Shown: positions 6,649 to 16,406 of the stretch, piece by piece
Layout: each line of letters opens with the position of its first letter
How positions within the stretch are numbered: the first letter of the stretch is position 1
Assembly (NCBI GenBank): GCA_016781725.1
Contig: JADDPU010000051.1
Location: forward strand, 1-18,784
Length of the DNA: 18,784 nt
Direction of reading: 5' to 3'
Origin: Rubrobacter sp.
GTDB lineage: Bacteria; Actinomycetota; Rubrobacteria; Rubrobacterales; Rubrobacteraceae
The notes under the pieces: generated by a model
Databases searched by the model: none
What the model saw: only the letters and a program-made list of their open reading frames with translations
Told to the model about the DNA's origin: nothing
Translations under genes and position numbers: made by a program

Positions 6649-6974
6649 TGGCTGGCTGGGGCAGGGTGGTGGCCGGGGTCTTGCTCGGGGTGGCAGGCAC
6701 GGTCTATGCCACCAACGAGGAAGTCCGCAAGAACCTACCCAAAGCGGCGCGCGACCTGCCCGAGAACGTCCGCCGCCGCTACCAGAGCGCCGTCTCCGCC
6801 GCCCGCGAGGCCTCGAGCCGGCGGCGGGAGGAGATCCTGCGGGATCTCGAACGCCACAGCGGCGGCGCCAACCACGCGGCGCGCGGGGTCAGGCCCGAAC
6901 CCTTGGAGGAGCAACCCGCACCGCCCGGCGGGGCGACGGAGATCCCCGGGTCGACACCGAGGAGCGCGACTTGA
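6648..6974 (+). CDS. YtxH-like small membrane protein
   Basis: A 108-aa protein with a short hydrophobic N-terminus rich in small residues (WGRVVAGVLLGVAGTVYATN, about residues 4-23). The tail is highly charged and probably helical (EEVRKNLPKAARDLPENVRR and so on), becoming Pro/Gly-rich. This matches the small YtxH/DUF-type stress proteins often paired with DUF948 proteins. The start is GTG 6648, with an excellent AAGGAGGAGG site at 6631-6640 and a one-base overlap with the previous stop. Its own stop overlaps the next start (TTGA, 6971-6974). Function is unknown; the YtxH call rests on size, layout and neighbour. Confidence 0.7.
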   Translation: MAGWGRVVAGVLLGVAGTVYATNEEVRKNLPKAARDLPENVRRRYQSAVSAAREASSRRREEILRDLERHSGGANHAARGVRPEPLEEQPAPPGGATEIPGSTPRSAT

Positions 6975-7252
6975 CCACGGAGCGCGCCCCGGAATACGCC
7001 TACCTCAGAGTCCCGCCCGTGGAAGGGCTGCGCCCCTGCGTTGGCCTCGTGCTGGCCGGGATGGCGGCGCGGGCGAGGGTAGGGGTTGGGGGACTGGAGG
7101 AGGCCATAGAGGTGCTCGAGGGCGCCTCCTCGGCGGACGCGCCCACCCATTTTCGCTTCTCGCTAGAGAACGGGGGGGTCGTGGCCGAGGTGGCCGAGCC
7201 CGGCGAGGGCGACGAGTTGCGGTGGCGTCCCGTGGTAGAGCTGGTATCGTGA
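6971..7252 (+). CDS. Degenerate RsbW/SpoIIAB-like protein (putative anti-sigma remnant)
   Basis: A 93-aa protein, not obviously any annotated family, but it aligns by eye with the N-terminal half of RsbW/SpoIIAB anti-sigma kinases. It opens with a strand (YAYLRVPP), then a helix (RPCVGLVLAGMAARARVGVG) resembling the RsbW VGIIRLTLSGVANRMGYT segment. An acidic N-box-like helix (LEEAIEVLEGASSAD) follows, then a strand (HFRFSLENGGVVAEV) and a G1-box-like EPGEG. The N-box Asn that binds Mg-ATP appears to be Ser, and the C-terminal half (G2 box) is absent; family members are usually about 140-150 aa. TTG 6971 overlaps the previous stop, with a GAGGAG site about 8 nt upstream. Its TGA overlaps the sigma gene's GTG, the position that rsbW or spoIIAB occupies next to its sigma gene. 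Confidence 0.6.
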   Translation: MTTERAPEYAYLRVPPVEGLRPCVGLVLAGMAARARVGVGGLEEAIEVLEGASSADAPTHFRFSLENGGVVAEVAEPGEGDELRWRPVVELVS

Positions 7253-8022
7253 GCCGCCGCTACCGGCGGCCGGACAAGGCGCGCACGCGGCGCCTGCTCG
7301 TGCGTTACCACAAGCACGGCGATCGCAACGCCCGCGAGCGGGTCATACAGGAGCAGCTTCCCCTAGCCGAGTTTCTGGCGCGCAAGTTCGCAGGGCGCGG
7401 CGAGCCGGTGGACGATCTGGTGCAGGTAGCCTCCGTGGGCCTCATAAAGGCAGTCGACCGCTTCGACGTGGACCGCCAGATCGAGTTCTCGACCTACGCG
7501 ACCCCGAACATCCTCGGCGAGATCAAACGCTACTTTCGCGACAAGGGCTGGGCGATGCGCGTCCCCCGCGGCCTGCAGGAGCTCAGGCAGGCGGCGAAGG
7601 AGGTCATCAGGGACGAGACCGTCAAGACCGGGCGCTCCCCCTCCCTGCAGGATCTCGCCGACACCCTTGATGCCGACGTCGAGGGGGTGGCCGAGGCCTT
7701 GACCCTTGGCAGGGCCTACAACACGGCAAGCCTCAACGCCCCCGTCAGCAACGACGAGCCCGAAGGGGACACCATCATGGATTTGCAGGCCGACGACAAC
7801 CTGCCAATAGACGGGCTCGAGGAGAAGATCCTGCTCCAGGAGGCCATCGGCGGGCTCAAGGACCAGCAGCAGCAGATCCTCAAGCTCCGCTTCAACGAGG
7901 GCAAGACGCAGACCGAGATCGCCGACCACATAGGCGTAAGCCAGATGCACGTCTCGCGGCTCCTCAGGCGCGCCCTCGAAGACCTGCGCGGGGAGCTCGA
8001 AGAGATGGAAAACAACCACTAG
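7249..8022 (+). CDS. Alternative RNA polymerase sigma factor, SigB/SigF family
   Basis: A 257-aa group 3 sigma factor. Region 2 is clear (DDLVQVASVGLIKAVDRFD, then FSTYATPNILGEIKRYFRDK and the -10-recognising GWAMRVPRGLQELRQ). Region 3 follows (RSPSLQDLADTLDADVEGV). Region 4 has a helix-turn-helix (TQTEIADHIGVSQMHVSRLL) near the C-terminus. These signatures belong to the SigB/SigF/SigG family. I chose GTG 7249 because it overlaps the preceding stop (GTGA) and the conserved family N-terminus begins there; the frame stays open far upstream through the previous gene but without family similarity. It probably directs a general-stress regulon and may transcribe its own operon from the element at 6215-6238. 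Confidence 0.95.
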   Translation: MSRRYRRPDKARTRRLLVRYHKHGDRNARERVIQEQLPLAEFLARKFAGRGEPVDDLVQVASVGLIKAVDRFDVDRQIEFSTYATPNILGEIKRYFRDKGWAMRVPRGLQELRQAAKEVIRDETVKTGRSPSLQDLADTLDADVEGVAEALTLGRAYNTASLNAPVSNDEPEGDTIMDLQADDNLPIDGLEEKILLQEAIGGLKDQQQQILKLRFNEGKTQTEIADHIGVSQMHVSRLLRRALEDLRGELEEMENNH

Positions 8023-8027
8023 GGACG

Positions 8028-8033
8028 TACAAT
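8028..8033 (+). promoter_or_regulatory. Candidate alaS -10 element implying a leaderless mRNA
   Basis: TACAAT (5/6 to TATAAT) ends six nt before the alaS ATG at 8040. Transcription would therefore begin at or next to the start codon. No Shine-Dalgarno sequence precedes the ATG, which supports a leaderless transcript. No clear -35 is visible; the region upstream is the end of the sigma gene. Confidence 0.5.
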
Positions 8034-8039
8034 ACCCGG

Positions 8040-10700
<2,661 letters not shown>

Positions 10701-10703
10701 ATC

Positions 10704-11126
10704 CTGCCGCTCCCCGGGCGGGTCGCCGCCCTCGACCTCGGCGAGGTGCGCACCGGCGTGGCAGTCTCGGACGCGGGGCGCGTCATCGCAAGCCCCCTCG
10801 CCGTCGTGCCCACCGCAGAGCTCCACGAACACCTGCGCCGGCTCGTCGGCGAGGAGGGCGTCTCCGAGGTGGTCGTTGGCGTGCCGAGGACTTTGGGCGG
10901 GGAGGTCGGCTTCCAGGCGCGCAAGGCTTTGGATACACTAGACCTCCTGAGAGAGGGCTTCCCAGGCGTGAGGTTCGTGGAGTGGGACGAGCGGCTCACC
11001 ACCCGCCTCGCCGCCGCCGGGAGCCGTGGCAGGAGGGGGAGCAAGAAGCGGGGGACCGTCCGCGTGGACGACCTGGCGGCCGCCCGCTTGCTGCAAGAGT
11101 ACCTCCAGACGCAGGGAGACTTTTGA
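10704..11126 (+). CDS. ruvX: YqgF/RuvX family nuclease (pre-16S rRNA processing)
   Basis: About 140 aa with an RNase H-like fold. The family (YqgF, also named RuvX) matures the 5' end of 16S rRNA; a Holliday-junction role was proposed from its fold. Visible catalytic elements are Asp11 in VAALDLGEVRTGVAVSD, the VVVGVPRTLGG strand, Glu96 in WDERLTT, and Asp122/Asp123 in VDDLAAARLL. The first ATG/GTG/TTG in frame is GTG 10746, which would delete the catalytic Asp11 strand, so the true start must lie upstream. I chose CTG 10704, six nt after GGAG (10694-10697) in the alaS tail; ATC 10701 is less likely. The frame is the same as alaS, directly after its TAA. The TGA overlaps the mltG TTG. Confidence 0.9.
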   Translation: MPLPGRVAALDLGEVRTGVAVSDAGRVIASPLAVVPTAELHEHLRRLVGEEGVSEVVVGVPRTLGGEVGFQARKALDTLDLLREGFPGVRFVEWDERLTTRLAAAGSRGRRGSKKRGTVRVDDLAAARLLQEYLQTQGDF

Positions 11127-12235
11127 GGCGCTACGACAAGAGCAAGCGACGGCACAGGGAGGAGCTCGAGGCCAGGCTCGACGCGCTGCAGCGCCCCGGT
11201 TCCAGGAAGCGTCGCAGGCGGCGTCGCGGGAGGAGCCTCGGGTCTGGCCTGTTCGCCTCGCTGCTCCTGGTGATTGCCCTGGCGGCCGCCTACCTCCTCT
11301 ACACCGGCGCGGGCGCCGAGCAGCAGACGTCCGACGGGGCCGCGAAGGTCGAGGTGGTCAAGGGCGAGACGCTCACCGACGTTGCGGCCAAGCTCGAGGA
11401 GGCCGGGGTGATAGAGAACGCCTTCGTCTTCAAGACGCAGGCCCGGATCGAGGGGTACGGGACGGAGATAAAGACCGGACGCTACACCTTCGAGCGTGGC
11501 CAGGAGAGCGGGGAGATCCTCGAGAAGCTGACCGCGGGAGAGGCAGCCCCCACGATCGCGGTCACCATACCGGAGGGCCTCACGCTCGAGGAGACAGCCC
11601 GCACCGTCGCCGCCGGCACGGCGATCCCAGCGGCGGAGTTCGAGCGGGCCGCGCGGGAGACCGACTACGGCTACGCCTTTCTTGAGGACCCGGCCATCAA
11701 GACCACAGAAGGGTACCTGTTCCCCCGCCGGTACGATTTCGAGAAAGGAGTCACCGCAGCGCAAGTCGTGGACCGGCTCCTGGGGCAGTACCTGATAGAG
11801 ACGGCGAGCATGGAGATCGGCGGCGCCAAAGAGCGCCACGGCCTCACCGAGCACGAGCTGGTGACCGTGGCGTCCCTGATCGAAAAGGAGTCGGCCAACC
11901 CCGAGGAGCGGCCGCTGATAGCGTCTGTGATCTATAACCGGCTGCGCCGGGAGATGCCGCTCCAGATCGACGCTACCGTCCAGTACGCCCTCGAGAGGCC
12001 AAAGGAACACCTCTCGCTCGCCGACCTGAGGACTGCTTCACCGTACAACACCTACGAGCACCCGGGGCTACCGCCGGGCCCGATCTGCAGTCCGAGCCGC
12101 CAGTCTTTGGCGGCCGCGATAAACCCGCAGCGGACCGACTACCTCTACTACGTGCTCAAGGCCAACGGCCGGGAACACTTTTTCACCAGCGACTACGACG
12201 CTTTCTTGCGGGAGAAAGCCAGGGCCGGCCGGTAG
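11123..12235 (+). CDS. mltG: Endolytic murein transglycosylase MltG
   Basis: A 370-aa YceG-like inner-membrane enzyme that cleaves nascent glycan strands and so limits peptidoglycan chain length. An N-terminal cytoplasmic, strongly basic stretch (KRRRRRRGR, about residues 29-37) precedes one transmembrane helix (about 43-60). A LysM-like segment follows (VEVVKGETLTDVAAKLEEAG), then the catalytic domain with VTIPEGLT, EGYLFPRRYDF, the conserved EKES motif (Glu254/Glu256) with ERPLIASVIYNRL, and SPYNTYEHPGLPPGPICSP. The start is TTG 11123, overlapping the ruvX stop by four bases (TTGA) behind a GGGAG site. The alaS-yqgF-mltG-aroE neighbourhood is common in Gram-positive bacteria. Confidence 0.95.
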   Translation: MRRYDKSKRRHREELEARLDALQRPGSRKRRRRRRGRSLGSGLFASLLLVIALAAAYLLYTGAGAEQQTSDGAAKVEVVKGETLTDVAAKLEEAGVIENAFVFKTQARIEGYGTEIKTGRYTFERGQESGEILEKLTAGEAAPTIAVTIPEGLTLEETARTVAAGTAIPAAEFERAARETDYGYAFLEDPAIKTTEGYLFPRRYDFEKGVTAAQVVDRLLGQYLIETASMEIGGAKERHGLTEHELVTVASLIEKESANPEERPLIASVIYNRLRREMPLQIDATVQYALERPKEHLSLADLRTASPYNTYEHPGLPPGPICSPSRQSLAAAINPQRTDYLYYVLKANGREHFFTSDYDAFLREKARAGR

Positions 12236-12252
12236 GACTCCAAGACCGTAAG

Positions 12253-13092
12253 GTGCTACTCACGGGGGAGACGCGGTTGGTCGGGGTGATCGGGCACCCC
12301 ATCGCCCACAGCCTGAGCCCGCGGATGCACAACGCTTCCTTCGCCGCCACCGGCCTGGACTACGCCTACGTGCCGCTCGACGTCCACCCCGAGGCGCTGC
12401 CCGCCGCCGTGGCGGGCCTTGGCGCTCTGGGCTTCCGGGGGTTCAACGTCACCATGCCCCACAAAGAGGCGATCATATCCCTCCTCGACGAGGTCGATGC
12501 CGCGGCGAAGCTGGTGGGGGCCGTGAACACGGTGGTCGTAGACGGGGGACGCCTGCTAGGGACCAACACCGACGGGCCGGGTTTTCTCGAGGCGTGCAGG
12601 GAGTCGGGGGTCGTCTTCGGTGGTGCCGGGGTGCTCGTGGTCGGGGCCGGGGGCGCGGCGGCGGCGATCTCCGCCGCCGTGCTCGGGGCCGGCGCCAGGC
12701 ACCTGCGCCTGCTGAACCGGAGCGCGTGGCGCGCCGAGGGGCTGAGGCGGAGGCTGGAGCAGGCGTACCCGCGCGCCGAAGTCTCCGTACACCGGGCAGG
12801 AGAAGCGCGGGTGGCGTCCCGGGGTGTAGACGTGGTCGTGAACGCCACGTACCTCGGGATGAAGGACGCCGACCCGCCGCCCCTGCCGCAGGATTGCCTC
12901 GGCGAGGGGATGTCCGTTTGCGACGCGGTCTACAGGCGAGGGAAAGAGACCGAGTTCGTGCGGCTGGCGAAGGAGCGGGGACTCGCCACGGTCTCGGGTG
13001 AGCGGATGCTGCTCTATCAGGGGGTTCACGCCCAGCGGCTGTGGACCGGGAGAGACCCCGACGTGCTGGCGATGAGCCGGGCTCTCGCCTGA
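12253..13092 (+). CDS. aroE: Shikimate dehydrogenase
   Basis: A 279-aa enzyme reducing 3-dehydroshikimate to shikimate in the chorismate pathway. Substrate-binding residues are visible in HSLSPRMHNA (about 19-28) and FNVTMPHK with catalytic Lys71, and in NTDG with Asp107. The nucleotide-binding loop VVGAGGAAAA comes next, then an LLNRSAWRAE segment of the type that selects NADPH, NATYLGM, and a C-terminal LLYQGVHA. The start is GTG 12253, 17 nt after mltG, chosen because the TGETRLVGVIG lead-in is family-like. An in-frame TTG at 12277 behind a strong GGGGGAG site is a real alternative that would shorten the protein by eight residues. Confidence 0.95.
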   Translation: MLLTGETRLVGVIGHPIAHSLSPRMHNASFAATGLDYAYVPLDVHPEALPAAVAGLGALGFRGFNVTMPHKEAIISLLDEVDAAAKLVGAVNTVVVDGGRLLGTNTDGPGFLEACRESGVVFGGAGVLVVGAGGAAAAISAAVLGAGARHLRLLNRSAWRAEGLRRRLEQAYPRAEVSVHRAGEARVASRGVDVVVNATYLGMKDADPPPLPQDCLGEGMSVCDAVYRRGKETEFVRLAKERGLATVSGERMLLYQGVHAQRLWTGRDPDVLAMSRALA

Positions 13093-13550
13093 GAGGCGCC
13101 TCGCGCCAGCCCCGAGCCCCGGTCCCCTTCCGACCAAGGTCCAGACCGCGAGGTCCGCCGGTGCTTCCCGGCCGGGTCGGGCACAAATGTCCGCCTGGCA
13201 GATGTACGCCTTGCGGCTCCAAGCGACAATGCGAAGGCGAGCGGGCCTTCCGCGGGCTCGGAGAACTCGCGCAGGAGAGGCAGCAGCGAGGGGGACGTGG
13301 AGAGGTGCGACGTACAGGACTGGAGGACTACGTAGGAGCTCCCGAACGTGGGTGCCTTCAGGACCCTTCACCCGCGGTGCGCACCGGCAGGTTCCGTAGG
13401 GGACTCGTCACCTCGTCCGGGCTAAAGGATAGCGGCGCGGGTGTCGAGACGGTCGAAGAACATAGGGTGTCGAAGGTGAAAAGCTTCGGGACGGTGGTCG
13501 AACGCGGCAGCGGAAGCAGAGCTGAGGCGTTTCATGGAAGGCGGTAGGGC
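13093..13550. other. 458-nt gap between aroE and the prepilin peptidase gene
   Basis: No recognisable gene. A 10-bp palindrome GAGGCGCCTC (13093-13102) starts right after the aroE stop. All three forward frames give Arg/Pro/Ser-rich translations without family motifs; the longest begins inside aroE, so it is probably an overlap artefact. The gap may be an upstream control region for the pilus genes or the remnant of a lost gene; I found no tRNA or riboswitch motif. Confidence 0.5.
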
Positions 13551-14300
13551 GTGATAGTCGTCGGAGCGATGTTGCTTGGCGTGGTAGTGGGGAGCTTCCT
13601 CAACGTCGTCGCGCACAGGGTACCCATCGGTGGATCGGTGGTTCGGCCGGCGTCGCGTTGCCCGAGCTGCGGGGAGGCCATCCTCCGCAGGGACAACGTT
13701 CCCATCGTCTCCTACGTGTTGCTGCGCGGACGCTGCCGCCACTGCGGAAAGCGCATATCGGCGCGCTATCCGCTCGTGGAGGGACTGACCGGGCTCCTCT
13801 TCGGCGCAGCTGCGCTCCGGTTCGAGGGCGCGGGCCAACTGCTGCTCGCGCTCGCCCTGATCTCGGTCCTGCTCGTTCTGGCCGCCACGGATCTCGAGCA
13901 CCGGTTGCTGCCCAACGCAATAGTGGGGCCCGCGGCGGTCGTGGGGTTCGTCCTATCCGCGGTGGCCGGTCCGTTGGCGTGGTGGACCTATCCCCTCTCG
14001 GCGCTGGCGGTGGCAGGTTCACTCTTTGCGCTGGCAATGGTCTACCGGGGAGGCATGGGCATGGGGGACGTCAAGATGGGCGCGATGCTCGGCCTCTTCC
14101 TAGGCCCTTACGCAGCGCTGGCGGTCTTCCTCGGGGCGCTTACGGGAACCGTCCTCTACGCGGCGCTGGCGCCCTTCGGCAAGCTCGACCGCCGCAGCGC
14201 GCTGCCCTTCGGAACGTTTATGGCGGTCGGGGGTCTCGTCGCGCTCTTCGCCGGACCGGCGCTGTGGGACCTCTACCTGAACCTCATCGGTAAGGGCTAG
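13551..14300 (+). CDS. pilD: Type IV prepilin peptidase / N-methyltransferase (PilD, A24 family)
   Basis: A 249-aa polytopic membrane aspartyl protease that cleaves class III prepilin leaders and methylates the new N-terminus. The N-terminal segment GVVVGSFLNVVAHRVP is classic PilD. Two zinc-type CxxC pairs (Cys37/Cys40 and Cys62/Cys65) mark the bifunctional form. Catalytic aspartates are Asp114 (ATDLEHRLLPN) and Asp173 in GGMGMGDVKMG. Several hydrophobic helices span the rest. The start is GTG 13551; a GGAAGG sequence lies about 10 nt upstream. Its natural substrates are probably the four minor pilin genes downstream (15347-18507), whose leaders carry the matching Gly cleavage sites. Confidence 0.95.
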   Translation: MIVVGAMLLGVVVGSFLNVVAHRVPIGGSVVRPASRCPSCGEAILRRDNVPIVSYVLLRGRCRHCGKRISARYPLVEGLTGLLFGAAALRFEGAGQLLLALALISVLLVLAATDLEHRLLPNAIVGPAAVVGFVLSAVAGPLAWWTYPLSALAVAGSLFALAMVYRGGMGMGDVKMGAMLGLFLGPYAALAVFLGALTGTVLYAALAPFGKLDRRSALPFGTFMAVGGLVALFAGPALWDLYLNLIGKG

Positions 14301-14340
14301 AGGTTTATGGAGAAGAGACACCAGAGCCGCGTGACACCGA

Positions 14341-14363
14341 CGGAGGGTCTGACCCTCGCTCCG
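14341..14363 (+). terminator. Candidate hairpin after pilD
   Basis: Forty nt after the pilD stop, CGG-AGGGT-CTG-ACCCT-(CGCT)-CCG can fold into a compact hairpin with a small bulge. No T-tract follows, so function as an intrinsic terminator is uncertain. Confidence 0.25.
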
Positions 14364-14593
14364 GACCGTCCACAGGTGCGCCAGCCTCGCGGAAGCCCAT
14401 CTGCGCCGCTCTCACGGTGGAGCAAGGCGGCGGCAACCGCGACAAAGGCCATGCTGGGCGCGTCTTCGCGTCTACCGAGAGGCCGCCCGGCCGCGAGGGC
14501 AGAGCGGGTTCTTGGATCCGCCGCAAGCTCGGCGGGCGCCACACCGGCGAGAGCGCGGCCATCGGCGCCCCCGGCAACGAGCGCGGCTCACAT

Positions 14594-14599
14594 TACACT
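14594..14599 (+). promoter_or_regulatory. Possible -10 element for the response regulator gene
   Basis: TACACT lies in a locally AT-rich patch 45 nt before the TTG start at 14645, a sensible distance for a leader that includes a Shine-Dalgarno site. No clear -35 is seen. Confidence 0.3.
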
Positions 14600-14644
14600 A
14601 TTCCTGGATCAGGCTGGCCCGGAACCAGGAGGGGAGGGCAGAAG

Positions 14645-15079
14645 TTGATCACCACGCTATTACTCGCCGACGACGACGCGGAGGATCGGATGCTGGTTCA
14701 CGACGCTCTGGAGGAGGCCGACTGGGCGGTGGATCTGCGCGAGGTCGAGGACGGCGACGAGCTGATCGACTACCTGCTCCGCCGCGGGAGGTACGCGCAT
14801 CCCAACGACTCGCCGCGCCCCGGGCTGATCTTGCTCGACCTCAAGATGCCCGGCAGGGGAGGGCTACAGGCCCTCGAGCAGATCAAACGCGCCAGCCCGC
14901 ACTCTCGTATACCCATCGTGGTGCTTACCACCTCCTCGGCCGAGGAGGACATAGCCGGGGCCTACGATCTCGGGGCCAACTCTTACATAGTCAAGCCCTC
15001 GAGCTTCTCCACGCTGGTCGAGGCGATGCAGGCGCTGGAGAGGTACTGGCTCGAGGTAGTGACGCTGCCGTCAACGTGA
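14645..15079 (+). CDS. Single-domain response regulator, Rcp1/CheY-like
   Basis: A 144-aa receiver domain with no output domain. It has the acidic pocket (LLLADDDAEDR, Asp9-Asp11), phosphoacceptor Asp65 in LILLDLKMPG, switch Thr95/Thr96 in VVLTTSSAEEDI, and Lys117-Pro118. The long insert before the phosphorylation strand (YLLRRGRYAHPNDSPRPGL) and the ending ALERYWLEVVTLP are typical of Rcp1-type regulators that partner phytochrome-like or other histidine kinases. No kinase gene is in the window. The start is TTG 14645 behind a strong purine-rich AGGAGGGGAGGG site (14627-14638); the frame is open further upstream but without similarity. Between pilD and the pilins it may control pilus activity, an inference from position. 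Confidence 0.9.
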   Translation: MITTLLLADDDAEDRMLVHDALEEADWAVDLREVEDGDELIDYLLRRGRYAHPNDSPRPGLILLDLKMPGRGGLQALEQIKRASPHSRIPIVVLTTSSAEEDIAGAYDLGANSYIVKPSSFSTLVEAMQALERYWLEVVTLPST

Positions 15080-15346
15080 GCCGATCGATCCAGAGGTAGG
15101 TCCAGGAGGCCCCATCCGGGGGCCCTCGTGGGCGGCGTAGTAGCCCACTTTTCGGTAGGCGCCAAGAGCCAGCCCTTTATCGTGACTGTAAGTTTCGTGC
15201 TGGCAGAGAGCGCGCCGCCTCCTGACGTCTTTGCGCTGTCAGGGAGATCCTGGGGCGCTTCACAACGGTCCTGCTGCGGCACGACCAACCGAATATGGCC
15301 GGACGGCATATGGGAGTCTCTGCTAGCACGGGTCATACTCGCTCCC
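15080..15346. other. 267-nt gap before the minor pilin operon
   Basis: No gene recognised. Besides the hairpin at 15108-15124 it holds an inverted repeat CCTGAC/GTCAGG (about 15221-15243), a TAAGTT hexamer at 15189-15194 and a TCATAC/GTATGA repeat spanning the proposed pilin start. The open frame through here lacks pilin features. I looked for c-di-GMP riboswitch motifs, common before pilus genes, and saw none. Confidence 0.45.
15108..15124 (+). terminator. Candidate hairpin terminator after the response regulator
   Basis: GGCCCC (15108-15113) and GGGGCC (15119-15124) form a strong 6-bp stem with a 5-nt loop, 28 nt beyond the response regulator stop. There is no T-tract. Confidence 0.35.
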
Positions 15347-15934
15347 ATGGGTATGAGCGCGACCACGCCGCAGAGACGACGCGCCCGTTCTGGGCGAGAG
15401 GGACCGCCCGGGCTCCTGGCAAACGAGTCGGGGTTTACCCTGCCCGAATTGATGATCGTCATCGTCCTCATGGGAATCGTGTTAGCCATAGCGTCCGCCA
15501 GCTGGTTCGGCGTCGTTGAGAGCCGCGCGGTGGACGCCGCCACAAATCAGCTTGCGTCAGATCTTCGCCTTGCGCATACACGGGCTACCAACCAGCTGGT
15601 CGATTGGGCGGTTGTGAGTGATCCCGCCTCCGCCGGAGCCGGTGCGGTTGCCCCGGCGGGCAACGATTACTATCTGGTTAGAATCCGACCGACCATCGCT
15701 GCCGAAGACGTTATCGGGCGTGATCTGGGCGAGGATAACAGGGCGCAGATAGCCACGTCGACACCGATCGTCTTGCGCTTCAAACCCGACGGCTCGGTCC
15801 GGGCGACCGACGATACCGTCCTCTCTGCACCCGTCACGATTACGGTCCATGCGGAGGGCGGCACCGCTAACGATCCCAACAGTCACGATGTACAGATTGT
15901 ACCCGCGACGTCGAGAGTTCAGGTTGATCCTTAG
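15347..15934 (+). CDS. Minor pilin, GspH/FimT-like
   Basis: A 195-aa prepilin. A basic leader of 29 residues ends in NESG, followed by the class III cleavage site G/FTLPE with Glu at +5. A hydrophobic helix (LMIVIVLMGIVLAIASASWF) follows, then the helix-strand pattern of GspH/FimT pseudopilins (AATNQLASDLRLAHTRATNQ). These sit at the tip of type IV pili or type II pseudopili. ATG 15347 (or ATG 15353) is the first start giving a reasonable leader. No clear ribosome binding site precedes it, so the start is uncertain, and the leader is long for the family. It overlaps the next gene by 11 nt and opens an H-I-J-K-like set. Confidence 0.88.
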   Translation: MGMSATTPQRRRARSGREGPPGLLANESGFTLPELMIVIVLMGIVLAIASASWFGVVESRAVDAATNQLASDLRLAHTRATNQLVDWAVVSDPASAGAGAVAPAGNDYYLVRIRPTIAAEDVIGRDLGEDNRAQIATSTPIVLRFKPDGSVRATDDTVLSAPVTITVHAEGGTANDPNSHDVQIVPATSRVQVDP

Positions 15935-16406
15935 ACTTCCGAAGGGTGAGGCCGGCTACTCGCTGGTGGAGGTGATGGTAGCCATCATGATCCTCGCCCT
16001 CGCCATCATCCCGATGGTCGGCATGTTTGATGCGGGGCTCCGGGCTGCCGTTATCGGGGGTAACTACGATAAGGCACGGGCCATCGCCGGGGAGGAACTG
16101 GAGGAGGTCCGGGCACTGCCGTTCAGGATTGATGGCGGTCCGGCGGACAGCGTGGTGGAAATCTACCCGCCGGTGAACGGGCCTTCGGGCGGGGGACCGG
16201 TCGCGTGTACCAGCCCCATCGCGACGGGGTTCGAATGCCAAGTCCAGACCACCTACGTCAGCATGAACTCTTCATCCTTCGTGGCGGACTCCGCGGCGCG
16301 TACCATGCTGGAGATCAAAGTTACCGTTACCTGGGACGGCGCGAGCATGTCCTACACCACGACCGGGCTCATCTCGAAGGAGGCGCGGTGCGCGAGCGGT
16401 TGCTGA
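15924..16406 (+). CDS. Minor pilin, GspI/PilV-like
   Basis: A 160-aa prepilin with a short leader, MILRLPKGEAG, then YSLVEVMVAIMILALAIIPM. The cleavage Gly, Glu at +5 and transmembrane helix are all present. The following AIAGEELEEVRALPF segment resembles PilV/GspI (helical A...A.E.lE..R). Four cysteines occur, two in the middle (VACTS, FECQV) and two at the very end (RCASGC). I chose TTG 15924, which overlaps the upstream gene, with GAGAG a few nt before it; the open frame extends further back but upstream residues do not look like a leader. It overlaps the next gene by 19 nt. Confidence 0.88.
   Translation: MILRLPKGEAGYSLVEVMVAIMILALAIIPMVGMFDAGLRAAVIGGNYDKARAIAGEELEEVRALPFRIDGGPADSVVEIYPPVNGPSGGGPVACTSPIATGFECQVQTTYVSMNSSSFVADSAARTMLEIKVTVTWDGASMSYTTTGLISKEARCASGC

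Larger units (their letters stand above)
14301..14644. other. 344-nt gap between pilD and the response regulator gene
   Basis: No convincing gene. It contains a hairpin at 14341-14363 (AGGGT-CTG-ACCCT core with outer CGG/CCG pairing) that may end pilD transcription, a weak -10-like TACACT at 14594-14599, and an inverted repeat TCCTGG (14602-14607)/CCAGGA (14625-14630) that overlaps the ribosome binding site of the next gene. Confidence 0.5.

Noticed and set aside
6706..8022. 438-aa version of the sigma factor
   Set aside because: The 181 residues before GTG 7249 are out-of-frame readings of the YtxH-like and RsbW-like genes; the sigma family N-terminus starts at 7249.
15128..15346. N-terminal extension of the GspH-like pilin
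   Set aside because: A 73-residue extension before the leader would be incompatible with a class III prepilin signal and shows no coding character.
13551..15350. c-di-GMP riboswitch upstream of pilus genes
   Set aside because: I looked for the conserved GEMM-type core in the gaps before pilD, the response regulator and the pilins and did not find a convincing match by eye.
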